Assembly: GCA_964402995.1 (NCBI GenBank)
Contig: CAYOEA010000007.1
Coordinates: 1-64,000, forward strand
Origin: GCA-2686295 sp964402995
GTDB taxonomy: Archaea; Nanobdellota; Nanobdellia; Woesearchaeales; GCA-2686295
Direction: 5' to 3'
DNA: 64,000 nt
Below are positions 51,147-61,341 of the stretch, one piece after another. The stretch's first letter is position 1; each line of letters starts with the position of its first letter. Both the position numbers and the translations under genes were made by a program. The notes under the pieces were generated by a model. The model was not told where the DNA came from and made no database searches. It worked only from the letters and a program-made list of their open reading frames with translations.

Positions 51147-53321
51147 ATGACATCGAATAGACGTGATTTTCTTAAACTGTTTGGAGGAGGAGTTGTAGCA
51201 GCAGTAGCGCTAACTTCAATGCCATTATCCGCAATATCACAAATTCTACCTGGAGTAAGTCAAGACAACCAACAAATAACTAGCGACGATAACCTTTGGG
51301 ATATTAAAATAGGACGTTATGATTCAGCAAAAAAAGCAAATAACAGACTCGTAAAACTAAGATCACAAGTCGCTAGAGAACTAAAAAGTTATTTTGCAAT
51401 CAAAGAAGACGAAAATGGAGCAGATTTATATTTAAATGTCAATACGATAAGAGAATTTGGAGATAACATCATCAGAGATCTAAAAGCAAATACAAAACTA
51501 AGAAAAGGGGAAACTCCCGAATTAGTTGAAAATTTAAAACTGTTAGGAAAATCAGACGATTATTCAGTATTAGAACTTACAGCAAGAGAAAATCCAGAAG
51601 CACATTTAGTTGCAAAATATCTAAAAGCGTCAAACGATGAAAGCATAAGAGAATTAGTCAATTTAGTAAAAAAAGAAAATGATAATCAATATGTTGAAAT
51701 CCCAACAAATTGGCTAAAATCGCACGTCTTGCTAGGATATGAAGAAGGAAAAGAAATTCAGATATTAAATGCAGACAATACAAGCGTAACACTTAGAAAC
51801 AAAATTCTTAATAATATGTTAATACCATCAGATAAAGCGTTAGATGAAATTGTCAGTCTTAACGACTTAAACAAAGAAGACTTAGATAAAATAAGTACAG
51901 AAGTAACTGTTGCAATTCCCAGCACTAATTTTCTAAATAGAGATGAAACTCTAAGCATTAACGATTTAGTTGAAGATAGAGAATTAAATCCAGATTTAGT
52001 AAAAATACCTACAGGATTAGAATCTAGAACTTATTTTTATAATTCAACCATAAACAATGCCCCAACAGGATTTCACAATTATAAAGAAGACACAATCTCC
52101 AGAAATGATCTTAAAATTATAAGAGATGCAAAAATACCAACAGTCCTTGTCGAAGCTTTTCATTTATCAAACAATGCAGAACTTGGAAAATATCTAAACG
52201 AAAACAATCTCACCCCTGACAAATCCGAGTTAAAGAAATTAACAGACAAATTTGTTGAAGGAATTGATTCTTATTATGCCGCAAAATTAATAACTAGTCC
52301 AAAACAAAAAGAGAACTGTATGGTTTTCTTAACAGTAGGACATGGAGAACACGGACCAGGCGCAGTAATAGACGTAAACGGTGTTGAAGTTAAAGAAAAT
52401 ATGTTCAATAAAGAAATGACTAATTTAATGAAAGAAGAATTACTAGCTAAAGGCTATCAAGTAGAAGTTCTAAATTTCCAAGGAAAAGGGAAAGATTTAG
52501 CAAGTAGACGTTTAGATCATTATATTACAGAAATAAACAAAGGAAACCCTGATTTCGACATCGCAGTAAGCATGCATGCAGAAAGCAAAGTTACAAAAAC
52601 TGGAAGAAAGTGGAAAACTCCTAGCGGAACATTTGTCATCGCCCCTACAAACAAAAAACAAAACTATGAAGCACACGCACTTGGAAGAAATATTCTTAGA
52701 CATGTTCGTGGAACAACAACTCAGATGTCAAGCAACGAAAGAACAGCCTATATACATCTAAATAGAGCTATAGAAGACACAAAGCTAAGTAAACTATGGG
52801 AACCAATAGCGATGTCCCTAATGCAAAATGAGAGCAGCCACAGACATTACTCAAAACCAAACACAGTAGTTAAATCAAGTTCAGGACACATGGGTTACAT
52901 GCAAATAAGTAATACTTTAGCAAAAGATATGGGCTACAAAGCACAAGAAGCATACAATCCTGAAGAAAATATTGAAATTGGAATAACTTATCTGAGTAAA
53001 ATATTCACAGATTTTCGAAAAAGAGGTAAAGATCAAAACGAAGCACTAAGATTTGCTCTAACATCATATAATCTTGGTCCAAACGCAACAAAAGCAATAG
53101 TTGATCATTTTGAAATTGAAACTCACGATGAATTTATTGGCAAATTAGAAGAAAGTAAAATAAAAAATAAAGCATTATCATTCAAATATCCTAGTGGCAG
53201 ATTAGGCTCAGTCTCCACAAGCAAAATGAATGAAACAATTCCTTATGCAAATAGCATCCTTCTTAATACAAATGAATTTAAAGATAAAATTAGCGCATAT
53301 AAAGCAGACTTTAAACGTTAA
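51147..53321 (+). CDS. Tat-exported peptidoglycan-hydrolase-like protein (amidase_3 halves plus SLT domain)
   Basis: 724 aa. A Tat signal (NRRDFLKLFGGG, R5-R6, then hydrophobic VVAAVALTSM) indicates folded export. A LysM-like DNLWDIKIGRYDSAKKAN follows. Residues about 300-390 look like the C-half of amidase_3 (IPTVLVEAFHLSN), and residues 393-530 its N-half (LTVGHGEHGPGAV with H399, and SMHAES with H477), so the halves are permuted. The C-terminus is a lytic-transglycosylase-like domain (LMQNESS with E562, GHMGYMQIS, SYNLGPNA). Archaea lack peptidoglycan, so bacterial walls are the obvious target. In the palindrome regulon. Activity is inferred from motifs. Confidence 0.85.
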   Translation: MTSNRRDFLKLFGGGVVAAVALTSMPLSAISQILPGVSQDNQQITSDDNLWDIKIGRYDSAKKANNRLVKLRSQVARELKSYFAIKEDENGADLYLNVNTIREFGDNIIRDLKANTKLRKGETPELVENLKLLGKSDDYSVLELTARENPEAHLVAKYLKASNDESIRELVNLVKKENDNQYVEIPTNWLKSHVLLGYEEGKEIQILNADNTSVTLRNKILNNMLIPSDKALDEIVSLNDLNKEDLDKISTEVTVAIPSTNFLNRDETLSINDLVEDRELNPDLVKIPTGLESRTYFYNSTINNAPTGFHNYKEDTISRNDLKIIRDAKIPTVLVEAFHLSNNAELGKYLNENNLTPDKSELKKLTDKFVEGIDSYYAAKLITSPKQKENCMVFLTVGHGEHGPGAVIDVNGVEVKENMFNKEMTNLMKEELLAKGYQVEVLNFQGKGKDLASRRLDHYITEINKGNPDFDIAVSMHAESKVTKTGRKWKTPSGTFVIAPTNKKQNYEAHALGRNILRHVRGTTTQMSSNERTAYIHLNRAIEDTKLSKLWEPIAMSLMQNESSHRHYSKPNTVVKSSSGHMGYMQISNTLAKDMGYKAQEAYNPEENIEIGITYLSKIFTDFRKRGKDQNEALRFALTSYNLGPNATKAIVDHFEIETHDEFIGKLEESKIKNKALSFKYPSGRLGSVSTSKMNETIPYANSILLNTNEFKDKISAYKADFKR

Positions 53322-53417
53322 TTAAGAAAACAAGTATTCTCAGCACCAAATATAATTCGCAATTTAAGCTCCAAATATCAAAACTTTTTTAAACTCAATA
53401 TTTTTCCTTCCACTTAT

Positions 53418-53795
53418 ATGGCAATATTCCAAGATAAGTCAAAAAGAAAAGCAACCGGTGGAAGATATAAAGCTAAAAGTTACAAGCGAAACGCTCAAAC
53501 TGGAAGAATCCCTGCAAGAACAAATGTAGACGATAAGAAAGTTAGAACTGTTAGAACTATCGGCGGTAATGTAAAACTTAAACTTCTAAGCATAAATAAA
53601 GTAAATCTTATTGACCCAAAAACTAAAAAAGCTTCAGTTGTCGACCTAAAAAGCGTAGTTGAAAACGAAGCAAACAGACACTGGGTAAGAAGAAATATTT
53701 TGTCAAAAGGTTCAGTAATTGAAACTCCGAAAGGAAAAGCAAAAGTTACTAACAGACCTGGACAAGAAAACTTTATCAATGCAACATTAATCTAA
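53418..53795 (+). CDS. rps8e: 30S ribosomal protein S8e
   Basis: 125 aa. RKATGGRYKAKSYKRNAQTGRIP, VRTIGGNVKLKLL and GKAKVTNRPGQENFINATL are the S8e signature. Archaeal/eukaryotic small-subunit protein. TATA TTTTTAAAC about 27 bp upstream of ATG 53418 (leaderless). Confidence 0.97.
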   Translation: MAIFQDKSKRKATGGRYKAKSYKRNAQTGRIPARTNVDDKKVRTVRTIGGNVKLKLLSINKVNLIDPKTKKASVVDLKSVVENEANRHWVRRNILSKGSVIETPKGKAKVTNRPGQENFINATLI

Positions 53796-53859
53796 GTTAA
53801 TCACTCTCGAGTGACAAAAAACGAAAGATTTAAATAGCTATAGTTACATATAGACAGTA

Positions 53860-54777
53860 ATGCAAGTTGAGACTAGAGAGAATATTGAAAGAATTCTTAA
53901 TAAAAAGAGAGTCGACTCGTGTATTCTAGGCGCAGAACTTGATGCAGCATTCTATTTCGGCTTAACAAATGAACAAGGATTCACTCCAGAACGAGAAGAA
54001 ATATTCAATACAGGCGCACAAGTATTTGATAATTATAAAGAAACAATAGATGAATTTATTTCTAATGTGAAAGGTAAAATAATTCCTGTCATAAGTAAAA
54101 AAGATTATACAAACATAAATGATTTTGTTCAAGATATAATATCATTCTCAGAATTTAAAGATTTAGATATTAAATCAGACTATGAAATAAAACCAGAACT
54201 TGAAAAACAAAAATTTACTAGTAATCAAGATTACTTTGAAACACTATATGCAGCTGTTAAAACAGAGGATATAACTTTAACTATAACATATCAAGATTCA
54301 CCTCTTTCAGGAAAAGATCTGGCTTCAGGCAGAAAATCAGCTGCAAACATCAGTTTTAGTTCAGAAATAGGAACAAACTCCGACTATTCAATTTCTTCAG
54401 AAGAACATGTATTTGATATTTACACAGAAAATACGAATCATTATGTAAATACACTAAAAGAACTTGGTTGCGAAGTTATTCAAACATATAACGAAAATAA
54501 AACAACAACTAAAATTCAAATAAAAAAAGTTAACGATGCGCCGCTAATAGTAAGACATCAAACAGACGTTGGAAATATAGTTTATAAAGTTAAAGTTGAT
54601 GACAACACATCCCATCCTGAAACACTAGAAAATGAATTCATAAAATTAAATAATCTACTAATTGGTGCAGGCGCAATTACTGAATCAGACTTTCATCATG
54701 AAAACAAACCATTAATAACAGTTCTTAGAAACTTTGAAGAATTTGGCCTATACAAAGGAGAATTCAAAAAAATCTAA
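53860..54777 (+). CDS. Unknown protein, 305 aa
   Basis: Leaderless start: TTTAAATAG centred about 28 bp before ATG 53860. Residues 1-120 are helical and acidic; a central beta-rich segment contains ITYQDSPLSGKDLASGRKSA; the C-terminal part has DAPLIVRHQTDVGNIVYKVK. The two halves could be a CYTH- or ACT-like beta domain, but I cannot assign it. Its stop lies 2 bp from the convergent pilus gene. Confidence 0.6.
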   Translation: MQVETRENIERILNKKRVDSCILGAELDAAFYFGLTNEQGFTPEREEIFNTGAQVFDNYKETIDEFISNVKGKIIPVISKKDYTNINDFVQDIISFSEFKDLDIKSDYEIKPELEKQKFTSNQDYFETLYAAVKTEDITLTITYQDSPLSGKDLASGRKSAANISFSSEIGTNSDYSISSEEHVFDIYTENTNHYVNTLKELGCEVIQTYNENKTTTKIQIKKVNDAPLIVRHQTDVGNIVYKVKVDDNTSHPETLENEFIKLNNLLIGAGAITESDFHHENKPLITVLRNFEEFGLYKGEFKKI

Positions 54778-54779
54778 TT

Positions 54780-55742
54780 CTAGCAAATAGTGTAATTCAA
54801 AAGGTCAATCTGATAATCAGCAACTCGAGCTAAATCTAAAGCAAACCAGTCATAAGGCTCATTCTGCACATCGCAAATAAGAGTATGGCTCTTTCCTTCA
54901 AAGTAAATATGATCAACTAAACTCCTATCAGTATAGACTGTTAGGTCTTGACTTTCCAATAAAGGAATATTTACTAAACTTTCAATCCCATAAGGGCTAG
55001 CATCAGTATCACCTTCAAAACGCATCATAAAACTTGGAGATTTGTTTGAGGCAATATAATAAGATCCATTTAAGTGTTTTTCCAAAACTAAAGTGGTATT
55101 ATCACTAACATTTACGAAATCTATATTTTCAGATTCTAAAATAAAGTTCTGAATTCTTCCAGCAGCATAAACTGAGTAAAGAGGATCTTTTAAATTATAA
55201 ATTGGAACATCAAAAGACAAAACTTGATCATAAGTCCAATTTGCAGAACCCTTTAAGTCTACAACAACAATGGTTGCAGTCAAATTAATATAAACATTCC
55301 AAGGATCTAATTGATAAAAACTAACATCGATTATTTCAAAATTAAAATCAAGATTCAAATTTGAACTTATATCTTCAACTTTACTTATGTAAAGATCAAA
55401 ACTTGAATTTTTCATAATAGAAGAATTAGAACCATTATAAGTTCCATTGTAAAATAATTCTTTAAATATTTCTTCAGAATTATTAACAAAAGCTCCCGAC
55501 TCAGAAATATAATCTTCTAATGCAACAAATGATCTATAACCTGAAATGTATCCTGCACGTTCCGCATCTTCATGAAATGAATTAATAAAATCATTTATTG
55601 ATCTTACACGTTTTTCAACCGAATCAGATGAAACAGTATCTTTTATTTTCATTAGAAATAAAACCATTATAAGACCTACAAAGATTATTGCGATGCTTAA
55701 ATAAACGATGCCTCTTTTTGAATCAATCTTATAATTAACCAT
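54780..55742 (-). CDS. Pilus-locus membrane protein with long extracellular domain
   Basis: 320 aa from ATG 55742, overlapping the vWA stop (TAATG). A class III-like N-terminus (DSKRGIVYLSIAIIFVGLIM) is followed by one membrane helix and an N-glycosylation-rich outer domain (many NxS/T). Probably an accessory pilus or surface component. Last gene of the pilus operon. Confidence 0.7.
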   Translation of the reverse strand: MVNYKIDSKRGIVYLSIAIIFVGLIMVLFLMKIKDTVSSDSVEKRVRSINDFINSFHEDAERAGYISGYRSFVALEDYISESGAFVNNSEEIFKELFYNGTYNGSNSSIMKNSSFDLYISKVEDISSNLNLDFNFEIIDVSFYQLDPWNVYINLTATIVVVDLKGSANWTYDQVLSFDVPIYNLKDPLYSVYAAGRIQNFILESENIDFVNVSDNTTLVLEKHLNGSYYIASNKSPSFMMRFEGDTDASPYGIESLVNIPLLESQDLTVYTDRSLVDHIYFEGKSHTLICDVQNEPYDWFALDLARVADYQIDLLNYTIC

Positions 55743-58438
55743 TATATCCACACTCTAAATTCAATTATTTCAGGTCCCCATAAATAAGGTATATTAGATA
55801 ATGTTGAGATTATTATTTCTAATTCTTCAAATCTAATCAACACAGTCCCATCTTCTTCAAAGTCAAAAGCAGATAAAAGACCATACATTGATAAATCATA
55901 AGCATCTTGAGGATTATAACTTATATTTGTTGAATTATAACTACAATTATTAGATCCATTATAATCAGAAGGGATTTTAATATCCATGAAAGATGAGTCT
56001 ACAAATTCAATATTCCAATCACATCCATCTTCAATATTCACTACATCAGTTCTAGAAGTTGAAGAATTAATCATCACAGTATAAATAACAGTATTATTTG
56101 CTGAACAATTTGTTGAGTTAGATGAAGAGTCACCTGTTCTAATTGAAATATTATTATCTCCACTAATTAACAAATCCACAGGAATATTAATTATGAATGA
56201 GTCTCCTAAAGTGGCATAATTAGTTGAGAAATCTGATAAATTAAACACAACATCATCATTGACTACTAATAAATCAGTCCAATGTTCATCAGAGTAAGAA
56301 GTTACTTTTGCATCAACAACCCTCATACCCTCATAAATTTTAAGCGTCTTATTACAACTTACGAATTCACTCGATTCTAAATCAATCGCTATTTCATTTG
56401 GATTAATTGTTTCTAATTGTCCAACATAACCATATTTTAAAAAAGTATGTGGATAAATATTTGAAGGAAGATGATCTCCGTGAAAATTTAGTATTTGAGA
56501 ACTAAAGTTTGATAATCTTAAAATTTCATTTGTAATATTTCTATAAACTTCTTCTAATTGAGAAGCGTTAGTTGCATCAAAATATAAAGAATCATTACAA
56601 GCTGTTTGTTTTAAGGTATCTGTTCCATCAGTAGAAATACCATCTCCAAAACCAATTGTGAATACTGTAACATTATTTATTGAATTATTGCAGGCATATT
56701 GTCCCGCACTTATTGTTGACGCAGGTGCATTTGAAGTATCATATTCCCCATCATAAATTCCAGGTCCGCTACATTTGTGAGTTGCATCTCCATCACTTAA
56801 AACAACCAAATAGTCTGGAATTGTATCTGCACTCACCATATCAAATGCCTTATAAATTCCACAACAAACACAAGTCCAACCATCACCTTCATAACCATTA
56901 ATCTCAAGTTCCAATGTTGGTCTATCTTTTGTTAAATCAACAGCACTAGAAACAGAACCATCATAGCTTACTAAACCAACATCTGCGGTTGTAGCATTTA
57001 ACAGCGTATCAACAGATAATAAATCTGCTTCTTGTGCAATTTCCATTCTTGATCTTGAGCAATCAAATTCTGATTCATGATATCTTGACCTTGGTATACA
57101 CGATCCTCCACAAACATTCCCGGTACAATCTGCAGCATCAGCAACAACACAACTTTGCCAACCAGAACGCCGACAATTATAAGTACAAATTAAATTATCG
57201 GAATATTCACCACAATAATCCATGCTCCCTGAAATATCAGTAACTAAAACTACATCTACATCTTGTCCTGAGTTTTGAATAATTACCCCATCTAAACCTG
57301 CAAGACCTAATCTTACTGGAACTGTAATTTCACTTAAACCAGCGTAATTCAAAACTGTTTGTAAAAAACTATTATTTACTTGTATCGAAACATTATCCGT
57401 TTGATTACTCTCAAATACTGTAACATTCCCTATTGAAAAATAAACTGATGCATTGAAAAGAGATTGGTTCAAGAAATAATTTAGATTAATGCTTAAATTG
57501 TTTAATAAGCCAGGAACATAAAAAGAATCGTATAAGTTTATTACACCATTTACTTCGGGAAATTCTTTTTTATTCTCAACAGCTATAGGTACAAAATAAT
57601 CACTTTCATAATTTACTCTTAAAAAACCACCTGCAACATAAGATTCATTCAATAAACCTAAAAAATAAATACTTACATTATTTTTCTCAGAAACAAAATC
57701 ATTACTACAACTTGTTAAGTTCCAAGCATCAGGTGCCATATTAGTATTTGATGAATTTAATTGACCATTGCATGGAATTCCATTAATATATAAAACAAAA
57801 TCACTTGGAGTTGATAATTCTAAATAAACTGATTTCACATCCGAACTTAGCAAATCTATAGGGAGTTCTAAGTGTGTTGTTATATTTCCTTGCCCGATGA
57901 ATCCTCCAAAGTAAGAATAAGAAGATCTTTCTAACGATTGTATTTTCCTAATATATGCAGATGATGAACTTCCTTGCAGTGTTTCTGCATCTTTTTTAAT
58001 TCCTGAAATTAATCTTCTATAAGAATAAACCGTGCTTTGAGAACTAATATTGCTTGCGTAAAGTTCAGATCCATCTAAATAAACTCCAAATCCAAAATTT
58101 GCAGGGAGCATTCCTTGAAGAACTAACGAAGTTAAATTATTTGCTTCAATAGTATTTCCTAAACTCCAAAACTTTCCTATTTGATATAATATACTAACGC
58201 TCGGATCATCTATCATCCCATTTGCAATTAATGAATCTATCCAAGGATCACCCATTTCTTCAACGGTTAATTCATCTAATACTCTAACAATATCTCTCGA
58301 ATAATAATCTGCAACTGGTGAGTCATCAGTTGATATTTGAAATGTTAACATAAGAATTACTGCTGTAACTATTAGTATTGACGCAAATAGTGCATCTATA
58401 GTAAAATAAAATCCTTTTTTTGAATTCAAACTTACCAT
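55742..58438 (-). CDS. vWA-domain pilus adhesin-like protein
   Basis: 898 aa. Class III-like start NSKKGFYFTIDALFASILIV and a membrane helix; then an Asn-rich beta domain, a von Willebrand A domain beginning VVLVTDISGSMD (MIDAS DxSxS) with later VVLSDGDAT and TIGFGDG, and a Cys-rich insert right after the MIDAS (CNCRRS, CTGNVCGGSC). The C-terminus is beta-rich. Looks like an adhesive pilus tip or shaft component. Overlaps the previous gene by 7 bp. Confidence 0.85.
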   Translation of the reverse strand: MVSLNSKKGFYFTIDALFASILIVTAVILMLTFQISTDDSPVADYYSRDIVRVLDELTVEEMGDPWIDSLIANGMIDDPSVSILYQIGKFWSLGNTIEANNLTSLVLQGMLPANFGFGVYLDGSELYASNISSQSTVYSYRRLISGIKKDAETLQGSSSSAYIRKIQSLERSSYSYFGGFIGQGNITTHLELPIDLLSSDVKSVYLELSTPSDFVLYINGIPCNGQLNSSNTNMAPDAWNLTSCSNDFVSEKNNVSIYFLGLLNESYVAGGFLRVNYESDYFVPIAVENKKEFPEVNGVINLYDSFYVPGLLNNLSINLNYFLNQSLFNASVYFSIGNVTVFESNQTDNVSIQVNNSFLQTVLNYAGLSEITVPVRLGLAGLDGVIIQNSGQDVDVVLVTDISGSMDYCGEYSDNLICTYNCRRSGWQSCVVADAADCTGNVCGGSCIPRSRYHESEFDCSRSRMEIAQEADLLSVDTLLNATTADVGLVSYDGSVSSAVDLTKDRPTLELEINGYEGDGWTCVCCGIYKAFDMVSADTIPDYLVVLSDGDATHKCSGPGIYDGEYDTSNAPASTISAGQYACNNSINNVTVFTIGFGDGISTDGTDTLKQTACNDSLYFDATNASQLEEVYRNITNEILRLSNFSSQILNFHGDHLPSNIYPHTFLKYGYVGQLETINPNEIAIDLESSEFVSCNKTLKIYEGMRVVDAKVTSYSDEHWTDLLVVNDDVVFNLSDFSTNYATLGDSFIINIPVDLLISGDNNISIRTGDSSSNSTNCSANNTVIYTVMINSSTSRTDVVNIEDGCDWNIEFVDSSFMDIKIPSDYNGSNNCSYNSTNISYNPQDAYDLSMYGLLSAFDFEEDGTVLIRFEELEIIISTLSNIPYLWGPEIIEFRVWI

Positions 58439-58941
58439 GTATACACCGCCATGCGTATTATTGTTGAATTGTAAATTGTTAAACGTTCAACTTTAACTAA
58501 ATCTTCATAATTCTCATCAGTGAAATCAAGATCACAGCCATCAATAACAGAAGCTTTCCCATAAGCACACAAACTTATATTAAGTGGAACTCCAGCATCT
58601 GAAAACTGAAACACATAATTACTTCTAGATCCAAACAAACTCAAAGTAGTAGAATAATTCAAAACACTAAATTGTTCTAGTTTTGTTTTATCTACCCTAT
58701 TATCAGTTGTCAATCCAATTCTAACAACAGTTTGGTTATCCCAATCCACAGGGTTTCCTAACCCTAACAAAGACTCAGATATTAAATCCGCATCAGTTCT
58801 AACGACTTCAAAATGATCGTCTTGAAAATAATCAAGCATTACTTTTGAGACTATCACAACTATTAAAATAAACAAAATAAAACTAACTACAAAATCAGTC
58901 ATAGTTACTTGCGCCTTTTTATTAGTAAATAAAATAGTCAA
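58432..58941 (-). CDS. Minor pilin-like protein
   Basis: 169 aa from TTG 58941, coupled to the preceding gene (TTGA overlap). NKKAQVTMTDFVVSFILFIL resembles a class III signal peptide (KKAQ) followed by the hydrophobic helix used in pilus assembly. The rest is a small extracellular domain. Tightly packed in the pilus operon. Confidence 0.75.
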   Translation of the reverse strand: MTILFTNKKAQVTMTDFVVSFILFILIVVIVSKVMLDYFQDDHFEVVRTDADLISESLLGLGNPVDWDNQTVVRIGLTTDNRVDKTKLEQFSVLNYSTTLSLFGSRSNYVFQFSDAGVPLNISLCAYGKASVIDGCDLDFTDENYEDLVKVERLTIYNSTIIRMAVYTW

Positions 58942-59318
58942 TTTATTTGCACGTCTCCTTGAACATTCTCAATTATATTATCACCTTTTACAAGAACTCC
59001 ACTTGTTGGTGGAACTCTCAAAGTTACTGAACGTTTATCCATTGATAAAACTAAATAACTTTTTGATAAACTTAAATTATAATCATCATTTTCTGAAACA
59101 TAAACTGCTCGCCTATAACCATTATTCATTTCAGATGCTAAAATTAGTTCATGTTGTATACTTTCTGCTTGCAATCTTAATTCAACTTCTTTCTGTTTAG
59201 TAATCTGATCATTAAGTGTTCCTGACATTAAAAGAAGAAGAATTCCTCCAAAAAAGATAGATATAGCTACCCAAAACATGAATTCAAAGATTATTTGTCC
59301 TTTTTTTCCCCTTACCAT
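58938..59318 (-). CDS. Minor pilin
   Basis: 126 aa, GGGGAT before ATG 59318. KKGQIIFEFMFWVAISIFFG is a class III signal peptide with the cleavage site before Q and E5-like residue. The extracellular part has DYNLSLSKSYLVLS. Overlaps the next gene by 4 bp. Confidence 0.85.
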   Translation of the reverse strand: MVRGKKGQIIFEFMFWVAISIFFGGILLLLMSGTLNDQITKQKEVELRLQAESIQHELILASEMNNGYRRAVYVSENDDYNLSLSKSYLVLSMDKRSVTLRVPPTSGVLVKGDNIIENVQGDVQIN

Positions 59319-59365
59319 GAAATAAATCCCCTAAAAAAATTAATAGTAAAAAATCAAAACCATCA

Positions 59366-59824
59366 TCATGGTTTATCACGTATTAACACATCATTTGCTC
59401 GTGCAATTATTTGTACTGTATGCGTTCCTTGTGATGCAGATAAATTTCCAGTCAAATTTGCTTGAGAATATTTTCTTACAGAAAATGATGATTCATCAAA
59501 TGCAATTACAAATGTTAAATTATTTCCAGCCATATCAACTGATTCAATATGATTTGGCATGTAAAATTTTATTGTTTTTTGACTTGGCTCACCTAGATAA
59601 TAAACTTCATTTGCTGCTTGCGCCAAAGTACTACTTGCTTTATCTATTTGTGTTCGCGTCATAGACTCTGTTAAATCGCTTATTTCTGAGAAAAATAATA
59701 TTGTTAATGGCAAAACTATAAGTGCAGCAATACCTACTATAAACAAGTATTCCATTGCAGCTTGTCCACGCTTATTTTTTATGAAAAGCTTAAAAGCTAC
59801 TAATTTCTTTATTTTTCCCACCAT
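59366..59824 (-). CDS. Minor pilin
   Basis: 152 aa. KRGQAAMEYLFIVGIAALIV is a class III signal peptide; a beta-rich outer domain follows (NLTFVIAFDESSFSVRKYSQ). A TATA box about 27 bp upstream of ATG 59824 gives a leaderless transcript, so a second promoter may serve the downstream pilus genes. Confidence 0.88.
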   Translation of the reverse strand: MVGKIKKLVAFKLFIKNKRGQAAMEYLFIVGIAALIVLPLTILFFSEISDLTESMTRTQIDKASSTLAQAANEVYYLGEPSQKTIKFYMPNHIESVDMAGNNLTFVIAFDESSFSVRKYSQANLTGNLSASQGTHTVQIIARANDVLIRDKP

Positions 59825-59953
59825 ATTAAAGATTATTTAGCCATTCTCATATTTAAATACTCGTCGTCATTAAAGAATGAAACATTTTGAATAGAAAATA
59901 TCATCAAAGAAAATAAGAAATAAAAAAATAAAAATAAATAAATTAATTTAGGT

Positions 59954-60544
59954 TTAAGCTTTTCCTCTAAGTTGTCCAGTTATATCATGTGGTAAACCAG
60001 TCTCAGAGTTAGTATAAGAAACAGTTACATCTGATTTGAATCTTCCTTCAAGACCATCTGTTAAACAAGTTATTTGAAGTAAAAATAATTCATCATTTTT
60101 AACTGTTGTAACGTTATTAAGTGCTGTACCATCGCAGTCTGCAATTACACTACAAACTTCAAAAGAATCTAAGTTTTCACAATTATCAGTTGCACTAACA
60201 CTTGAAATAGTTATGTCTTCACCTAAATTGTTTCTAAAAGCTAAAGTTACTGTATTTGCAGTTGCATCTATTGAAGGTTTATCAATACAAGTTAAACCTT
60301 GCCCTACAAAATCACATTTCTCAGGAAGTGTTGTACCTTGACCCATCACACCAAAATATGCTAATGCGCCTGCTGCTGCTAAAACTATCAAAATAGCCCA
60401 ACTATAAGTCATTAAGAATTCCATAGCTGCTTGTCCCTTCCGATTATTTTTTATCGGAAGTCCAGAAATACTTGATTTCTGATTCTTTCGATTATTTTTT
60501 ATCGGAAATTCAAAAACACTTTTCTTTTGTAAACTTTTATCCAT
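59954..60544 (-). CDS. Major pilin paralogue 2
   Basis: About 196 aa from ATG 60544 (AGGTG 9 nt upstream). RKGQAAMEFLMTYSWAILIV is the class III signal peptide and helix. Its N-terminal extension repeats an IKNNRK segment (FPIKNNRK and LPIKNNRK), a partial duplication. The body is very close to the next pilin (GLTCIDKPSIDATANTVTLA; FKSDVTVSYTN), ending GQLRGKA. Confidence 0.9.
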   Translation of the reverse strand: MDKSLQKKSVFEFPIKNNRKNQKSSISGLPIKNNRKGQAAMEFLMTYSWAILIVLAAAGALAYFGVMGQGTTLPEKCDFVGQGLTCIDKPSIDATANTVTLAFRNNLGEDITISSVSATDNCENLDSFEVCSVIADCDGTALNNVTTVKNDELFLLQITCLTDGLEGRFKSDVTVSYTNSETGLPHDITGQLRGKA

Positions 60545-60706
60545 AATTATACACCTCATTAATCAATAATAATATTAATATTTAAACTTCAGCAAATAGT
60601 ATATTTAAATTCTTTTATTTAGAATTCAATATTAAACTTAGAAAGAAATATATTTCATTTAAAGAGAAAGAAAGAAAAAAAGAAAAAAAAGAAAATTAAT
60701 TTATGT

Positions 60707-61198
60707 TTAAGCTTTTCCTCTAAGTTGTCCTGTAACAGCGTGAGGTAAACCAGTTTCTGTGTTTGTGTATGTAACAGTTACATCTGATTTAAATTTACCT
60801 TCAAGTCCGTCAGTTGAACAAGTTAGTTGTAATAGGAAACCTTGATCATTAGTTACGTTTGTTGCGTTATTTAATGCTGATCCACAGTTTGCAATTTCAT
60901 CACAAACTTCCCAATCATCTAAACTTGCACAATCATCAGTAGCTGTAACGCTAGTAATTGTAACTTTTTCTCCTAAATTGTTCTTAAGAGCTAATGTTAT
61001 TGTGTCTGCTGCATCGTCCATTGAAGGTTTATCAATACAACTTAGACCTTGTCCACCAAAGTCACATTTTTCTGGGAATAATGAACTTGTATCCAAAACT
61101 CCAAAGTATGCTAATGCTCCTACTGCTGCTAATACTACTAAAATAGCCCAACCGTAAGTCATTAGGAATTCCATTGCTGCTTGTCCTTTTTTCATCAT
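60707..61198 (-). CDS. Major pilin paralogue 1
   Basis: 163 aa from ATG 61198 (GAGGTG 7 nt upstream; longer in-frame starts lie across the promoter). KKGQAAMEFLMTYGWAILVV is the canonical class III signal peptide. The globular domain has paired cysteines and GLSCIDKPSM. A strong own promoter (BRE/TATA at about 61267-61276) suggests an abundant pilin. The two paralogues may be alternative or mixed filament subunits. Confidence 0.93.
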   Translation of the reverse strand: MMKKGQAAMEFLMTYGWAILVVLAAVGALAYFGVLDTSSLFPEKCDFGGQGLSCIDKPSMDDAADTITLALKNNLGEKVTITSVTATDDCASLDDWEVCDEIANCGSALNNATNVTNDQGFLLQLTCSTDGLEGKFKSDVTVTYTNTETGLPHAVTGQLRGKA

Positions 61199-61234
61199 GT
61201 ATATACACCTCTTGTATATTCGTTTTTTATCATC

Positions 61235-61276
61235 ATAGCGTATGCTATAGGCTCTTTTGACATTTAACATATAAAA
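61235..61276 (-). promoter_or_regulatory. Pilin promoter with leader hairpin
   Basis: BRE CGAAA and TATA-like TTTTTATATG (61267-61276) upstream of pilin 1, giving a leader of about 48 nt that contains hairpin ATAGC-ATAC-GCTAT (61235-61248). The hairpin may stabilise a highly expressed mRNA. Confidence 0.5.
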
Positions 61277-61341
61277 AGATTTCGGTTTTTCATATACAAA
61301 GATACTATTTTGTATACTGGAGGAGATTATTAAGAATCCAA

